In this document: positions 45,547-55,755 of the stretch, piece by piece
Layout: each line of letters starts with the position of its first letter
Position numbering within the stretch: the stretch's first letter is position 1
NCBI GenBank assembly: GCA_965223025.1
Contig: CBDCVP010000022.1
Span: 1,240,001 to 1,304,000, forward strand
Source of the DNA: JABDMH01 sp965223025
GTDB taxonomy: Bacteria > Bacteroidota > Bacteroidia > Chitinophagales > Saprospiraceae
Reading direction: 5' to 3'
Length of the DNA stretch: 64,000 nucleotides
Position numbers and translations under genes: made by a program
The notes under the pieces: generated by a model
Seen by the model: the letters and a program-made list of their open reading frames with translations, nothing else
Databases searched by the model: none
Told to the model about the DNA's origin: nothing

Positions 45547-46446
45547 ATGAAATCGATGTATGACTGTATCAGAATCATGCGATATCCCATTTGGGGAATC
45601 TGCTTGCTAGCCCTTGTAAATACAAGTGCCCAATCAAAACTAGAGATTGTTCACAACAGCAAAGTTGACACCGCCCACATCAGTCTAGTCGAGAGCGAAC
45701 TAGACCATGCACGAATCAACTTGATGAACAGTGAGGTGCCACGGAAACTTTGGTCAATTTCTGGATTATCTCACGACCTCGATGATGAAGCCTCACTTAA
45801 ATTATCTTACTTCGATGGTGCAGATGTCAGAGACATTGTCACCGTGAAAGGTGATGGATCCGTCGGTATTAACAATTCGTTGCCAGGCGTGGGCCTGGAT
45901 ATTGGAGGAAAGATCTGCATCAGTGATGATCTTTTTGCTGCCAAATCTGGATCCATCCGTTTCAAGGATCATGCGTTTCAAGGATATGATGGCACAGGTT
46001 GGGTTGATTTTGGGAGACATAAATATGATTCGATCATCGTTGGGGCAGTATCCTTCTCCTCCCTTAAAGGAGATTCCATCACAAAGCTAAATGGTCAAGG
46101 GGGTGCTTACATATCCATTTCAGGGAGTACAGATAGAATGTTGGCGCCAGTAGCATTACCTGCAGGATCTCGAGTAGAAAAAATGGAGGTCTTCTACAAA
46201 GATGAGGAGTCAAGCAGAAGCTTGGAGGTAAAGTTGAATAGTGAATATCTTCAACAGAATTTTTTCCAAACTCTTTCGATCTATACTTCTACTGATGCAG
46301 TTGGCTGGGTATCTGGATCTACAGTTGATTCAGACTTTATCTATGGAAGTTTCTATACCTTTATCGAAATTAGTGGCACCCCGACTTGGCCGGGCGATGA
46401 TAAGCTTGCCGTGAAAGGAGTAAAGCTCGTTTATAGATTACCCTAA
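45547..46446 (+). CDS. Exported protein with tail-fibre-like repeat region, function unknown
   Basis: 299 residues from the ATG at 45547; the longer reading from 45514 starts in TATA-like DNA and lacks a better signal. Hydrophobic stretch YPIWGICLLALVNTSAQ (about 14-30) is a signal peptide. The middle has VKGDGSVGINNSLPGVGLDIGG and GSIRFKDHAFQGYDGTGWVDFG, the head pattern of Bacteroidota tail-fibre or T9SS-linked collagen-like proteins. The C-terminal 130 residues are beta-rich with no family recognised. Secreted surface protein is the best guess; there is no sorting domain. Confidence 0.65.
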   Translation: MKSMYDCIRIMRYPIWGICLLALVNTSAQSKLEIVHNSKVDTAHISLVESELDHARINLMNSEVPRKLWSISGLSHDLDDEASLKLSYFDGADVRDIVTVKGDGSVGINNSLPGVGLDIGGKICISDDLFAAKSGSIRFKDHAFQGYDGTGWVDFGRHKYDSIIVGAVSFSSLKGDSITKLNGQGGAYISISGSTDRMLAPVALPAGSRVEKMEVFYKDEESSRSLEVKLNSEYLQQNFFQTLSIYTSTDAVGWVSGSTVDSDFIYGSFYTFIEISGTPTWPGDDKLAVKGVKLVYRLP

Positions 46447-46670
46447 CCTCAAGGAGATCTGTTCCCACCGACTAAATCTGGATCCCATCTCCGCTGCTCC
46501 CCTCCCAGTCACCAGGCAACAAATCTTGCACGCCAAGTATCCTATGAATAGGTATTGCTATTGGAACATGCTTGAGTAATCTTACCTATATTGATGATGT
46601 GAAGCGACATTCTCTTTCACCTGGAATACCCTAAGCCAATGAAAGGAATCGCGAAAAAACGAGTCTCAAA

Positions 46671-48992
46671 GTGATCACACGGCATCCAAGTATTTTCTTG
46701 CTGATCAGCCTGATAACACTTCTTGGATATCAGGCGAAAACACAGATCGATACTGAGTTCTGGTTTGTCGCACCTAGTGTTACCGAAGATCATGGTGACC
46801 GTCCCATTATGCTGCGCTTCACCTCCTTTGACGAGGCTGCAAATATCACCATCAGCCAGCCAGCCAATCCCTCCTGGAATCCAATTAGCTTTGTGATCAA
46901 TGCCAATGCTACCAGAACCATTGACTTGACCAATCGGATCAGCATGGTAGAAAATGCACCGGCTTTTAGGGTGTTGACAAGAGGCATTCATATCACATCC
47001 GATCAGCCCATCACAGTCTATTACGAGGTAAGTCCTGAACTTAATCCAGATATTTTTTCCCTTAAGGGACAAAACGCATTGGGACAGGATTTCTTAATTC
47101 CAGCTCAGAACTACTGGAATAATTATCAGGGATATACACCGGAAGCAGAGTCATCATTTGACATCGTGGCTACCCAGAATGATACAGAAATTTCCATGAC
47201 ACCTACTGTGGATATCCAGGGGCATTCCGCTGGTACCACCTTCACAATTGTGCTGCAACGAGGTGAAACCTATTCGATCAGGGCCATGGGTCCCAGGGTT
47301 CAGGAGCAACTCACAGGTACCCGCGTTCGTTCGAACCATCCAATCGCCATTACCCTGAAAGATGATTCCAACGAGTATGATCCCTGTCATGATCTCGGAG
47401 GTGACCAGTTGGTACCGATTCGAGTCCTGGGTACCGAGTACATAGTGGTCAAGGGATTTCTAGCTGGTGGAGACCGCGTGTTTATCATGGCTACACAAGA
47501 CGGAACTCAGCTGGCTATTGATGGCGTAGCCTCGGCCGTGTCCTTAAACACAGGGGACATGCATTCTTTTAGACTCAATGACGCCTCTACCTTTATCAAG
47601 GCCAGTGCTCCCGTCTACGTGCTGCATGCCACAGGCTTTGGCTGTGAAATTGGGCTGGCCATTTTACCGAAAATCAGCTGTACAGGATCTCATTCGGTGA
47701 GTTTCACCAGATCAACAGACGAAAACTTTGGGATCATCCTGATAACGGAGCGTGAGCACATCGCAGCATTTACCTTCAACAACAATAATCAGAATGCTGT
47801 CGAAGCAGCTCAGTTTGGCGATGTACCAGGCACAGATGGCAGGTATGTGGCTGCTCAAATCAACCTCACCGACCAAAATCAAAACAATTACAGGATCAGC
47901 AATTCCAGTGGCAGTTTCCATCTTGGGATCATCAATGGTGGCGATTACAGTGGAACCAGATACGCCTATTTTTCTGACTTTAAATCTCTAAATCTACTCG
48001 CAGATGCCTCGAGAATTTGCCTGGGTGCTGAGGTGCAGCTCGAAGTCAGCGGAAGTGAAATTTATGAGTGGTTTGGGCATCCAGAAGTAGAAGGTATGAC
48101 TTCCAGCATTCTTAGTATTTCGCCCAATGAAGATGCCACTTTGGGTGTCATCGGGTACGATGGCCAGGAGGGCTGCCGGGATACGGCCTACATCGATGTG
48201 GAAGTATTCAAGTGGCCAAGACCTGACATCAGCATTTCTCAATCCTGCATCGGTGCTGCCACCACGTTTAGATACAATGGGGTGGAAGAGCTCGAATTAC
48301 TGCAGTGGATCTTTGGTCAAGACACCTTTGTCACCCGGGGACAGGACTCATTGGCATTAATCTGGCAAGAACCAGGAGACAAAGAACTTATCATCAGAGC
48401 AATCAATCCTGCCGGATGCCTGGTCGATACAACCATCATCTTTGATGTGGGAGGCATTAATCTTGATTATGATACTATAGTAAGTATCGACGCAGGAAGC
48501 ACCGCCAAACTTCAAGCACTTCTACTTTCGGGAGATCTCGAAGAGGCCATTTTTCGATGGGAGCCCCCGATTGGCCTGTCCTGCACTGATTGTCTCGAAC
48601 CAGATGTATCACCGAGTACTGAGACTACATATCGCCTGCAGGTTGAAGATGCCAAGGGTTGCACATCGATCTTTAACACCCATGTTTTTGTGGATGCCGC
48701 TGCCTACATTCCCAATGCATTTAGTCCCAATGGTGATGGTATCAACGACCACTTTGAAATTTATACGCCTGAGGATTTGCAGTTAGAAGAATTGAGGATT
48801 TACAATCGATGGGGTCAAATGTACTACCAATGGAACAGAGAAGATACAAATGTACGTCCGGGATGGTCAGGTGAAGTGCTCGGCAGCTCCCTTCAAGCTG
48901 CGGCTGGCGTATATGTTTTCTTCATTTCTGGTCGGTATCTGCGGAGTAACAACCACTTTGAAAGAAGTGGATCCATCCACCTCGTTCGTTAG
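46671..48992 (+). CDS. IgGFc-binding-like surface protein with CHU_C gliding-motility C-terminal domain
   Basis: 773 residues from a GTG at 46671; no ATG lies in frame upstream. Signal peptide about 1-24. The N-terminal ~350 residues match the IgGFc-binding-protein N-terminal pattern (TEFWFVAP, RSNHPIAITLKDDS, ILPKISCTGSHSVSF). The middle is Ig-like (PKD-style) domains with CLVDTTII and paired Cys. The C-terminal ~85 residues are the CHU_C/gliding-motility domain: YIPNAFSPNGDGINDHF, LRIYNRWGQMYYQ and GVYVFFISG. That domain targets the type IX secretion system (type B signal) and is typical of large adhesins for gliding or attachment. Ligand unknown. Confidence 0.88.
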   Translation: MITRHPSIFLLISLITLLGYQAKTQIDTEFWFVAPSVTEDHGDRPIMLRFTSFDEAANITISQPANPSWNPISFVINANATRTIDLTNRISMVENAPAFRVLTRGIHITSDQPITVYYEVSPELNPDIFSLKGQNALGQDFLIPAQNYWNNYQGYTPEAESSFDIVATQNDTEISMTPTVDIQGHSAGTTFTIVLQRGETYSIRAMGPRVQEQLTGTRVRSNHPIAITLKDDSNEYDPCHDLGGDQLVPIRVLGTEYIVVKGFLAGGDRVFIMATQDGTQLAIDGVASAVSLNTGDMHSFRLNDASTFIKASAPVYVLHATGFGCEIGLAILPKISCTGSHSVSFTRSTDENFGIILITEREHIAAFTFNNNNQNAVEAAQFGDVPGTDGRYVAAQINLTDQNQNNYRISNSSGSFHLGIINGGDYSGTRYAYFSDFKSLNLLADASRICLGAEVQLEVSGSEIYEWFGHPEVEGMTSSILSISPNEDATLGVIGYDGQEGCRDTAYIDVEVFKWPRPDISISQSCIGAATTFRYNGVEELELLQWIFGQDTFVTRGQDSLALIWQEPGDKELIIRAINPAGCLVDTTIIFDVGGINLDYDTIVSIDAGSTAKLQALLLSGDLEEAIFRWEPPIGLSCTDCLEPDVSPSTETTYRLQVEDAKGCTSIFNTHVFVDAAAYIPNAFSPNGDGINDHFEIYTPEDLQLEELRIYNRWGQMYYQWNREDTNVRPGWSGEVLGSSLQAAAGVYVFFISGRYLRSNNHFERSGSIHLVR

Positions 48993-49041
48993 CTCATCTC
49001 AACATGAAGTGCATTTCCTACAGATCTCAATCTTTGAGTGC

Positions 49042-49827
49042 TCATTCTTCCTGTCTTAGATATAACTTCTCATTGGGTGTAGTATCCAGCTCAACTAGGA
49101 AGCGAGCTAACTTTTCAGCGCAAGCTTGCAGATACCGTTTACCTTTATTCGCAGTAGCCAGTTTCGGATCACCTACACCAGTATCGCGGGTCACTTTTGA
49201 CCACTGCCGCTGTGTAGTAGCCCATCCTTCGACGAAACCCGATAACTCTATTTCACGGGATGCACCATCTCCCGCTTCAGTAAGTGGCCGTACAAGATCC
49301 GGTCTGATGTGCATCATTGCACTGGTTTCCATCTCTCCTGCATGATCTCCCGGATCCTCAAAATATTGATGCCAGTCAGCCACCTGATACCAATTGACCC
49401 AGCAGACGAAGACGTCCGGAAATGCCAGGGAGAGCTCTCTGATCATACTCATGAAATGGTTACCGCCATGTCCATTGAGAATCACCAGTTTTTCAACCTT
49501 ATGCCTCTGAAGCCCATCAAGCAAGTCCCTTAGAATGGCTAGTTGCGTGGAAGGCATAATATTTAGACAAAATTTGACATCGATCTGTCCCGTGTTTATA
49601 CCGAAGGGTACACATGGCAACACTACGACGTTTGCTCCCTCCGCACCCGCTTCCTGTGCCGCAATCCTGGCCACATGATCGACCTGATAGTTGTCGGTGG
49701 CGTAAGGAAGGTGATAATTATGAGCTTCAGTTGCTCCCCATGGCAATACTGCTACCTTATAGTTGGTTGATTTCACAACTTTCCAGTTGGCATCTGCCAG
49801 GATATGAGGTTGATCGATTGGATTCAT
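49042..49827 (-). CDS. Creatininase-family metal-dependent amidohydrolase
   Basis: 261 residues, cytoplasmic. Metal ligands match the creatininase numbering: Glu34, His36 and Asp45 in PWGATEAHNYHLPYATDNY, then a His in LNGHGGNH and a Glu in DHAGEMETS. Family members hydrolyse cyclic or linear amides (creatinine, FAPy formamides, mycofactocin precursors). The Bacteroidota homologues have unknown substrates, so creatininase proper should not be assumed. The start ATG at 49825-49827 is good. It stands between convergent and divergent neighbours and is probably alone. Confidence 0.88.
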   Translation of the reverse strand: MNPIDQPHILADANWKVVKSTNYKVAVLPWGATEAHNYHLPYATDNYQVDHVARIAAQEAGAEGANVVVLPCVPFGINTGQIDVKFCLNIMPSTQLAILRDLLDGLQRHKVEKLVILNGHGGNHFMSMIRELSLAFPDVFVCWVNWYQVADWHQYFEDPGDHAGEMETSAMMHIRPDLVRPLTEAGDGASREIELSGFVEGWATTQRQWSKVTRDTGVGDPKLATANKGKRYLQACAEKLARFLVELDTTPNEKLYLRQEE

Positions 49828-50042
49828 GGCTTACTCAGTGCTTAAGGTGAAATAATCTGCAATGTACTGATCCTGTTCTAAATCCCAATAAATCTGTTTT
49901 AACCAGTAACTTTAGGCTGTAGGAGGCGTTCGGGTATCTGGACTTACCAAAAACTTGGGTGCAGTTGTGCTTTGGCGTTAATGTACTTGTTGGTCAGAGA
50001 TACCTAAATTTCATAAACTTGTGTCGTTCGAACCATGCAGGC

Positions 50043-51635
50043 ATGACCGTACTTGGAAAGGATTGGCCCAAAGAACGTATTTTTTTTGTACTCATACTCT
50101 TATTGAGCATACCCTCCCTATTGATACATTTAGGTGCTCCTGCCTTCATAGAAGACGAAAGCATCAGGAGTCTAGTCGCTCTCGAGATGGAGCTCTCTGG
50201 CAACTATATCACCCCCACACTCAATGGGGAGTTCTATTTCAAGAAACCCCCACTGTGGAATTGGATCCTGCTTGGATTTTTTCGACTTACTGGAGCAGAA
50301 ACGGAATTTACGGCCCGGTTGGCGACTGTCTGCTTTCTCTATCTGTTTTGCATCACCATCTACTTTTCCTTTAAGCGTCGCTTACCAGAGCGCCAAGCAA
50401 TATTAAACGCGTTGATATTTCTCACATGCGGGAGAATTCTCTTCTGGGATTCTATGCTGGCCCTAATCGACATCAGCTTTTCCTGGATCATCTTCATGAT
50501 GTTGATGTGGATCTACGAGAAACACAAACACCGCAAATATCTGACCCTTTACCTAGGTGCTTATGGTCTTGCCACCATTGCCTTTATGCTTAAAGCCTTA
50601 CCGGCTTTAGTGTTTTTGGGTTTCACCTTACTGGCTGTCCAAATCAGAGCAAAGACCTGGAAAATGCTTTTCTCCTGGCAGCATTTCTCCGGTATAGGCT
50701 TACTGGTATCATGTCTGTCTGTTTATCTGCTATTGTACAATCAGCATTTTCCGATAGAAAACCTGCTTTCAGTATTTGTTGACGAATCAACCCAGCGTAC
50801 CGCCATAGAATATGGTTTCCTTGATTCGCTCCTGCAACTCATTTCGTTCCCGCTGGAAATGCTCTATCATTTCCTCCCATGGTCACTGCTTTTGTTGCTC
50901 TTCTTGGGCAAAAAAGTGTGGGAAGGGATCACATCCCACGATTTTATTTCCTATTTGGCACTGATCTTTGTTGCCAACATTTGGATCTATTGGACTTCAC
51001 CTGGAGTCTTTCCTCGCTATCTATTTATGCTGGCACCACTGTATTTCGGTGTGGGTTTGTTCTTGTACGAGGAGAGATTTGGAGATTTCTACAGGCGTTG
51101 CTTTGATGTTTGCCTACTGACACTTGGCAGTCTGGTTTGCCTAGGATCTGTGGCTGTATTTTTTGTCGAGCGTACGAGTTCCACGGCTGGTCTTTGGTGG
51201 AAATGGAGTCTACCCTTCATCATTATGGTGGCATTTCTCATCCTTATGTTTCTCAGGCCAAGGCTCAGGATCATCGCTTTTACGACGTTTCTTATCGCCG
51301 CTAGGATGGGTTTTAGCTTAATCGTTCTACCGTCTCGGGGCATCCACAGTGATATAGCCGACACACGATTGGATGCCTTGCACATAGGTGATTTGCTACA
51401 AGATGAACAGTTGTATCTTTACCGCTACGACAGTATGAAATACGAGGCAAGTTTTTATTTGACAGCTAAACGGCAGACGATTTTAAGAAATACCCACCAA
51501 CTGGTTCCGGGTGCCTATCATCTGGTTAACCCCCTCCAGTATCCTATACTACTGAGCCAGCATCACCTGTTGGACTCACTGAGGATTAGCAGAAGGGAGA
51601 AACATGCCGTGCTAGTTAAAATCCCAGAGCAATAA
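50043..51635 (+). CDS. ArnT-like (GT83/PMT-type) membrane glycosyltransferase
   Basis: 530 residues from the ATG at 50043; a GTG at 49959 is rejected because it adds 28 non-hydrophobic residues, and a TAAACTTG (50014-50021) with TTG 21 nt upstream could be the promoter. About eleven to twelve transmembrane helices. The first periplasmic loop carries EDESIRSLVALEMELSG and FYFKKPPLWNW, the DE...A.EM / KPP-W pattern of ArnT/PMT enzymes, where the acidic pair is catalytic. It transfers a sugar from undecaprenyl phosphate to lipid A, protein or another acceptor. The next gene, a GT2, overlaps its stop by one base (TAATG) and probably makes the lipid-linked donor. Confidence 0.88.
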   Translation: MTVLGKDWPKERIFFVLILLLSIPSLLIHLGAPAFIEDESIRSLVALEMELSGNYITPTLNGEFYFKKPPLWNWILLGFFRLTGAETEFTARLATVCFLYLFCITIYFSFKRRLPERQAILNALIFLTCGRILFWDSMLALIDISFSWIIFMMLMWIYEKHKHRKYLTLYLGAYGLATIAFMLKALPALVFLGFTLLAVQIRAKTWKMLFSWQHFSGIGLLVSCLSVYLLLYNQHFPIENLLSVFVDESTQRTAIEYGFLDSLLQLISFPLEMLYHFLPWSLLLLLFLGKKVWEGITSHDFISYLALIFVANIWIYWTSPGVFPRYLFMLAPLYFGVGLFLYEERFGDFYRRCFDVCLLTLGSLVCLGSVAVFFVERTSSTAGLWWKWSLPFIIMVAFLILMFLRPRLRIIAFTTFLIAARMGFSLIVLPSRGIHSDIADTRLDALHIGDLLQDEQLYLYRYDSMKYEASFYLTAKRQTILRNTHQLVPGAYHLVNPLQYPILLSQHHLLDSLRISRREKHAVLVKIPEQ

Positions 51636-52594
51636 TGAAGGATGCCGTTGAGATCTCGGTTGTGGTATGTGTATACAACGAAGAGGAAAATATCAGACCC
51701 CTGCTCGATCAACTAAACCGTTCACTTAGCGGCTACCAGTACGAAATCATCTATGTAGATGATGGCTCTACCGATCAGACTTTGGATAAGCTTCGCGATT
51801 GTTTAGACGAACATCTGAAGGTGCTGAGTTTGCGCAGGAACTATGGACAGAGCCTCGCCCTGTCGGCCGGCATCGATGCTGCCCAGGGTCGATACATTGT
51901 GACCATGGATGGTGACTTACAAAATGACCCATCAGACATCCCGGCAATGCTGGCGATGAGTAAGGAAGATGATTGGGATCTGGTAGCCGGCATCAGAAAA
52001 AACCGGAAAGACAATATACTCTTGAGGAAAGTGCCCAGCAAGATTGCCAATTTTATCATTAGAAGAAGTTCAGGTGTAGAAATCAAGGACTATGGCTGCA
52101 CCCTAAAACTTTTTAAGAGAGAAATCGCCAAGGATCTAGGCCTCTATGGTGAACTGCATCGCTTTATTCCGGTCCTTGCCAACCTCGAAGGCGCTACCAT
52201 CACCCAAATGGAAGTGAAACATCATGAACGACAGCATGGAGAATCTAAATATGGAATGGGACGCACTGTGAAAGTGATGAGTGACCTCGTTCTGATGATC
52301 TTCTTCAAAAAATACTTACAAAAACCCATGCATCTATTTGGAAATTGGGGCGTGGTTATTTTTCTAATAGGTATGCTTATCAATATCTATATGATCTGGT
52401 TGAAGATACAAGGTCAGGATATTTGGGGCAAGCCTCTCATGTTGGTTGGTATTCTTTTTGTCCTGGCAGGAATCCAACTGATCACCTTTGGCATTTTTGT
52501 AGAGCTGCAAATGCGTACCTACTACGAATCTCAGGCAAAAAAGCCATATCGTGTGCGCAATATTTATCAACTGAAACCAGAGGAAGTAGCCTAA
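51635..52594 (+). CDS. GT2 glycosyltransferase (DPM1/ArnC/GtrB-like)
   Basis: 319 residues. Catalytic GT-A domain with EISVVVCVYNEEENI, YVDDGSTDQT (metal/nucleotide site) and the MDGDLQNDPSDI aspartate motif; MGRTVKVMSD and two transmembrane helices at the C-terminus (about 230-290) complete the polyprenyl-phosphate glycosyltransferase plan. It probably links a sugar to undecaprenyl phosphate on the cytoplasmic face. Start ATG at 51635 shares one base with the ArnT-like stop, indicating coupled translation and one function: donor made here, used by the ArnT-like enzyme. Confidence 0.9.
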   Translation: MKDAVEISVVVCVYNEEENIRPLLDQLNRSLSGYQYEIIYVDDGSTDQTLDKLRDCLDEHLKVLSLRRNYGQSLALSAGIDAAQGRYIVTMDGDLQNDPSDIPAMLAMSKEDDWDLVAGIRKNRKDNILLRKVPSKIANFIIRRSSGVEIKDYGCTLKLFKREIAKDLGLYGELHRFIPVLANLEGATITQMEVKHHERQHGESKYGMGRTVKVMSDLVLMIFFKKYLQKPMHLFGNWGVVIFLIGMLINIYMIWLKIQGQDIWGKPLMLVGILFVLAGIQLITFGIFVELQMRTYYESQAKKPYRVRNIYQLKPEEVA

Positions 52595-52662
52595 TTTTTG
52601 ACCGTGAATTCCACATGTCAACCTGGCTGCGCGTTTATTACTTTTGAGGAAAATGACCTAAA

Positions 52663-55600
52663 ATGAATTGGAGTACAACCATCTTTTCTTTTGCCTTCCT
52701 ACTAGGCTGTGCACATAGCTCGGCGCAGTTGATAGAGAACTTTGACACCTATAGCTGGGAGCAAAAGGATAGCATCATCGAAACCCTCTACCGTGGTGGG
52801 GCACAGAATGTTGTGGGCATCATCATCGATCAAGCGTATGATGCCGAGACCAGCAAAGTGGATCAGGATCTGGAAGCATTGGCAACAATCAATGTGTGGA
52901 AGGGAATCAAGAGCTTATCGGAAAACAATCTGGTGGAAGCCCAAAACATACTACAGACCTCGGTCGATATCTATGAACAGAATCCCAACCTAGATCGTCG
53001 CCGTTACAGAGATGCTTTGATCAATCTGTCAGACATATTCAGTGAGAGTGGTGACGCATTCAGAGCCTTGAATAACTTTGACAAGGCAGTACTTATTATT
53101 GAATCAGATACCAGTGCTGAAGCAGCAACCATGTTATCCAGCTATATTCATGGCAGCAATCTGGCCGTTACAGCTGGAGAATTTGATATGGCAGAATCCT
53201 ATGGCAAAAAGGCACTTAGCACAAGTCAAAACCAATTCGCCAGTAATTCAAACGAATATTTTCAAGCGTTGTCAAACTTGGGCCTGATCTATCGTGCTAA
53301 GGGAGAGAACAGACGATCATCCAATCTAATCTTACAAGCTTACAATCTGGCCAAAAACTACCTATCAGAAGATGATCCAAATCGGATCTACTATGGAAAT
53401 CTTGCTATTGAGGATCTGCGTCTGAACGGTAGATTCTCAGCAGTTGAAGAAGTGTTCGAGGAGCAGCTATCTTTTTATGAGGCAAACTCTGAGTACCAAG
53501 ATGATATTTCCTTTCCTGTGCTGCTGAATCAGATCGGTGATTTCCATGCTAGCCGAAATAATCTGGAACAGTCGTATGACTATTACAATAGGGCCAACAT
53601 TCTCTTTGAGTTGCGCACAGAAAATACCGACCCACGATATATTGAGTCCCAGGCGAATGTAGCACGCATTCTGCAGAGGCAGGGAAAATATGTGGAGGCA
53701 GAGACCTACTACCTGGGTGCCTTGCGCCACACGACCGATGCCTTTGGTGAAAATAGCTGGACTGAAGGATATATCAGGGACAATCTAGCTAGTATGTACA
53801 CCTCCATGCAACAGCATGAACAATCGCTCGAACAGCGAAAAAAAGCCAATGAAATCATTGAAGTGACCCTCGGACCAAATCACCCAGAGTATGCAGTATC
53901 AAGCCTAAACATCGGTGAAGCTTACCTTGAACTAGGCCAAGATTCTCTGGCCAGAGACTATCTCACCACAGCCTATGTGAAACTAGAACAATTGTATGGT
54001 ATCAAGCACCAACGGGTCTTCTCGGCCGCCTACAGCCTGGCAGAATACTATTGCAGTAGGGATGTCTCCCTGGCTCTGGACTACTATTCGAGGGCAGCAG
54101 AATTTGTGGAATTTCACTTTCTCCAGATCCTACCACTATTACCTACAGATCAGCGCCTTTCAGACCAGGACAGGTACGGTAGGTTTTTAGATAAATACTT
54201 GACCTTCGTGTATTTAAACCGGGAGAAGTACACACATGCTGTCAATAAAGCTTTTGGCACATTGCTGTCGGTACAACGCAGCCGAGAAGCGCTGGACTTT
54301 CCTACCACGATGGCATTGACCAAAGATCCAGATGTGGCACTGAGAAAAAACTACAACCAGTGGCAATCTTTGCGATCGCAGATCCTTGATGCCCAAGGCA
54401 AAACCACTGCCGAAAGAAAGGAAGCGGGCTTCAATCTCAGTGAGATGCTTGCCCAGATTAAATCGTTTGAGCATCAGATGATACCTGGATACACTGCTCA
54501 CCAGGTGGATCTTGAGAATGATGCTTACGTCAGCAAGGTAAAAGCAAGACTTCAATCTGGCCATGTCTTGATTAACTTCCATCAAGTCGAATGGTATGAC
54601 TTTGAAAAGCATGTCTTTGACAAGGGTGACCATTACCTGGCCTTCATCGTTGGACCCACCAGTGGGACCATCCAGGTAGAGAAAATACAGCTCAATCAAA
54701 ATGTACTGGAAGTTCAGCAATCCCGCGGCCAGGCAGCCTATGCCCAACAGATATGGCAACCCCTGGAGAAGTTGCTCAGCAACTATGACCACCTACTGAT
54801 TGTACCTGATGGCAATTTGGCCAAAGTATCATTTGCAGCACTTTCTACTTCAGATGGAGGCCTGGTATTCGATGACTTTGAGATCACACATTTGAGTAGT
54901 CCTTTTGACATACTCCATTCGCACCAAGCCAATGCTATTGGCTCCAGCGCTGCCATTTTAGTTGCTCCTGCACTTAACAGGTCCCCCAGAAGAGATCCTG
55001 ATGTTTCAGGTGCACCCATCAATGTCCCAGCTCGGTTCATAGCCTCAGAATCAGTGAGACAGGGACTGGATTTTCGACCCCTCTCCGGCAATATGAAGGA
55101 GGTGATCGCTTCGGCATCAAAGGTTCTCTCCAAAAAGAAATCCCTTAAGATCTGGGAGGGGGAAGAGGTTGGTAAAAGTAATTTTCATCACCTGATAGCA
55201 TCTGGTACTTCCATGATCCATCTGTCGATTCCCGGTTTGCTGCTTGATGAAAATGTCATTTCTGTAGATACTACGACCAATTTGGCATTATTGACAAGCA
55301 AATGGCTGAAATCAGGTCTTGCTTTTAGTGGTGCTAACCAGTCTTGGGCATCAGACAGCTTGATCTCCGGCCTTCCGGATGATGGTCTGCTGACTTCACT
55401 GGAGGTAGCGACCCTCGATCTCAGTAAACTGGATCTTTTGATTCTAGACGGTATCGATTTGCACCAAGAAAACAATGCTGATGGAGATGCCTTTAGTCGA
55501 CTATTACGCAGCTTCAAGCTGGCTGGCAGCAAGCACATCATGGTCTCTCTATGGCCATCATCTGAACGCAGCTATTTTTATCAGCAGTTTTATAAACAGG

Positions 55601-55701
55601 TGGCCAAAGGTAGATCCGTATTTGACGCCTTACAATTCACACGCAAGAAAATGCGAAAGAAGTATGATGCTTCTGCTTGGGCAGGGTTTATCATCCTGTG
55701 A
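52663..55701 (+). CDS. Exported TPR protein with degenerate CHAT domain
   Basis: 1012 residues. Signal peptide about 1-22 (with LLGC, a possible but imperfect lipobox; or cleavage at SSAQ). TPRs occupy about 40-450. CHAT-like region about 640-1012 ends AGFIIL, keeping SGLAFSGANQ, GLLTSLEVATLDLSKLDLLIL and HIMVSLW. The two catalytic sites are lost: the position of the active His is Pro857 (IHLSIPG instead of IHLATHG) and of the active Cys is Ile931 (LLILDGIDL instead of VVLSACETG). So it is probably a pseudoenzyme that binds partners. A TACTTTTG (-7-like, 52639-52646) lies 17 bp before the ATG. Located 68 bp after the GT2 gene. Confidence 0.9.
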   Translation: MNWSTTIFSFAFLLGCAHSSAQLIENFDTYSWEQKDSIIETLYRGGAQNVVGIIIDQAYDAETSKVDQDLEALATINVWKGIKSLSENNLVEAQNILQTSVDIYEQNPNLDRRRYRDALINLSDIFSESGDAFRALNNFDKAVLIIESDTSAEAATMLSSYIHGSNLAVTAGEFDMAESYGKKALSTSQNQFASNSNEYFQALSNLGLIYRAKGENRRSSNLILQAYNLAKNYLSEDDPNRIYYGNLAIEDLRLNGRFSAVEEVFEEQLSFYEANSEYQDDISFPVLLNQIGDFHASRNNLEQSYDYYNRANILFELRTENTDPRYIESQANVARILQRQGKYVEAETYYLGALRHTTDAFGENSWTEGYIRDNLASMYTSMQQHEQSLEQRKKANEIIEVTLGPNHPEYAVSSLNIGEAYLELGQDSLARDYLTTAYVKLEQLYGIKHQRVFSAAYSLAEYYCSRDVSLALDYYSRAAEFVEFHFLQILPLLPTDQRLSDQDRYGRFLDKYLTFVYLNREKYTHAVNKAFGTLLSVQRSREALDFPTTMALTKDPDVALRKNYNQWQSLRSQILDAQGKTTAERKEAGFNLSEMLAQIKSFEHQMIPGYTAHQVDLENDAYVSKVKARLQSGHVLINFHQVEWYDFEKHVFDKGDHYLAFIVGPTSGTIQVEKIQLNQNVLEVQQSRGQAAYAQQIWQPLEKLLSNYDHLLIVPDGNLAKVSFAALSTSDGGLVFDDFEITHLSSPFDILHSHQANAIGSSAAILVAPALNRSPRRDPDVSGAPINVPARFIASESVRQGLDFRPLSGNMKEVIASASKVLSKKKSLKIWEGEEVGKSNFHHLIASGTSMIHLSIPGLLLDENVISVDTTTNLALLTSKWLKSGLAFSGANQSWASDSLISGLPDDGLLTSLEVATLDLSKLDLLILDGIDLHQENNADGDAFSRLLRSFKLAGSKHIMVSLWPSSERSYFYQQFYKQVAKGRSVFDALQFTRKKMRKKYDASAWAGFIIL

Positions 55702-55755
55702 TCTGTCCATCCGGATTTTCCATTGGACTTTCGTGAACGAGGGTAAAATCCGGGA

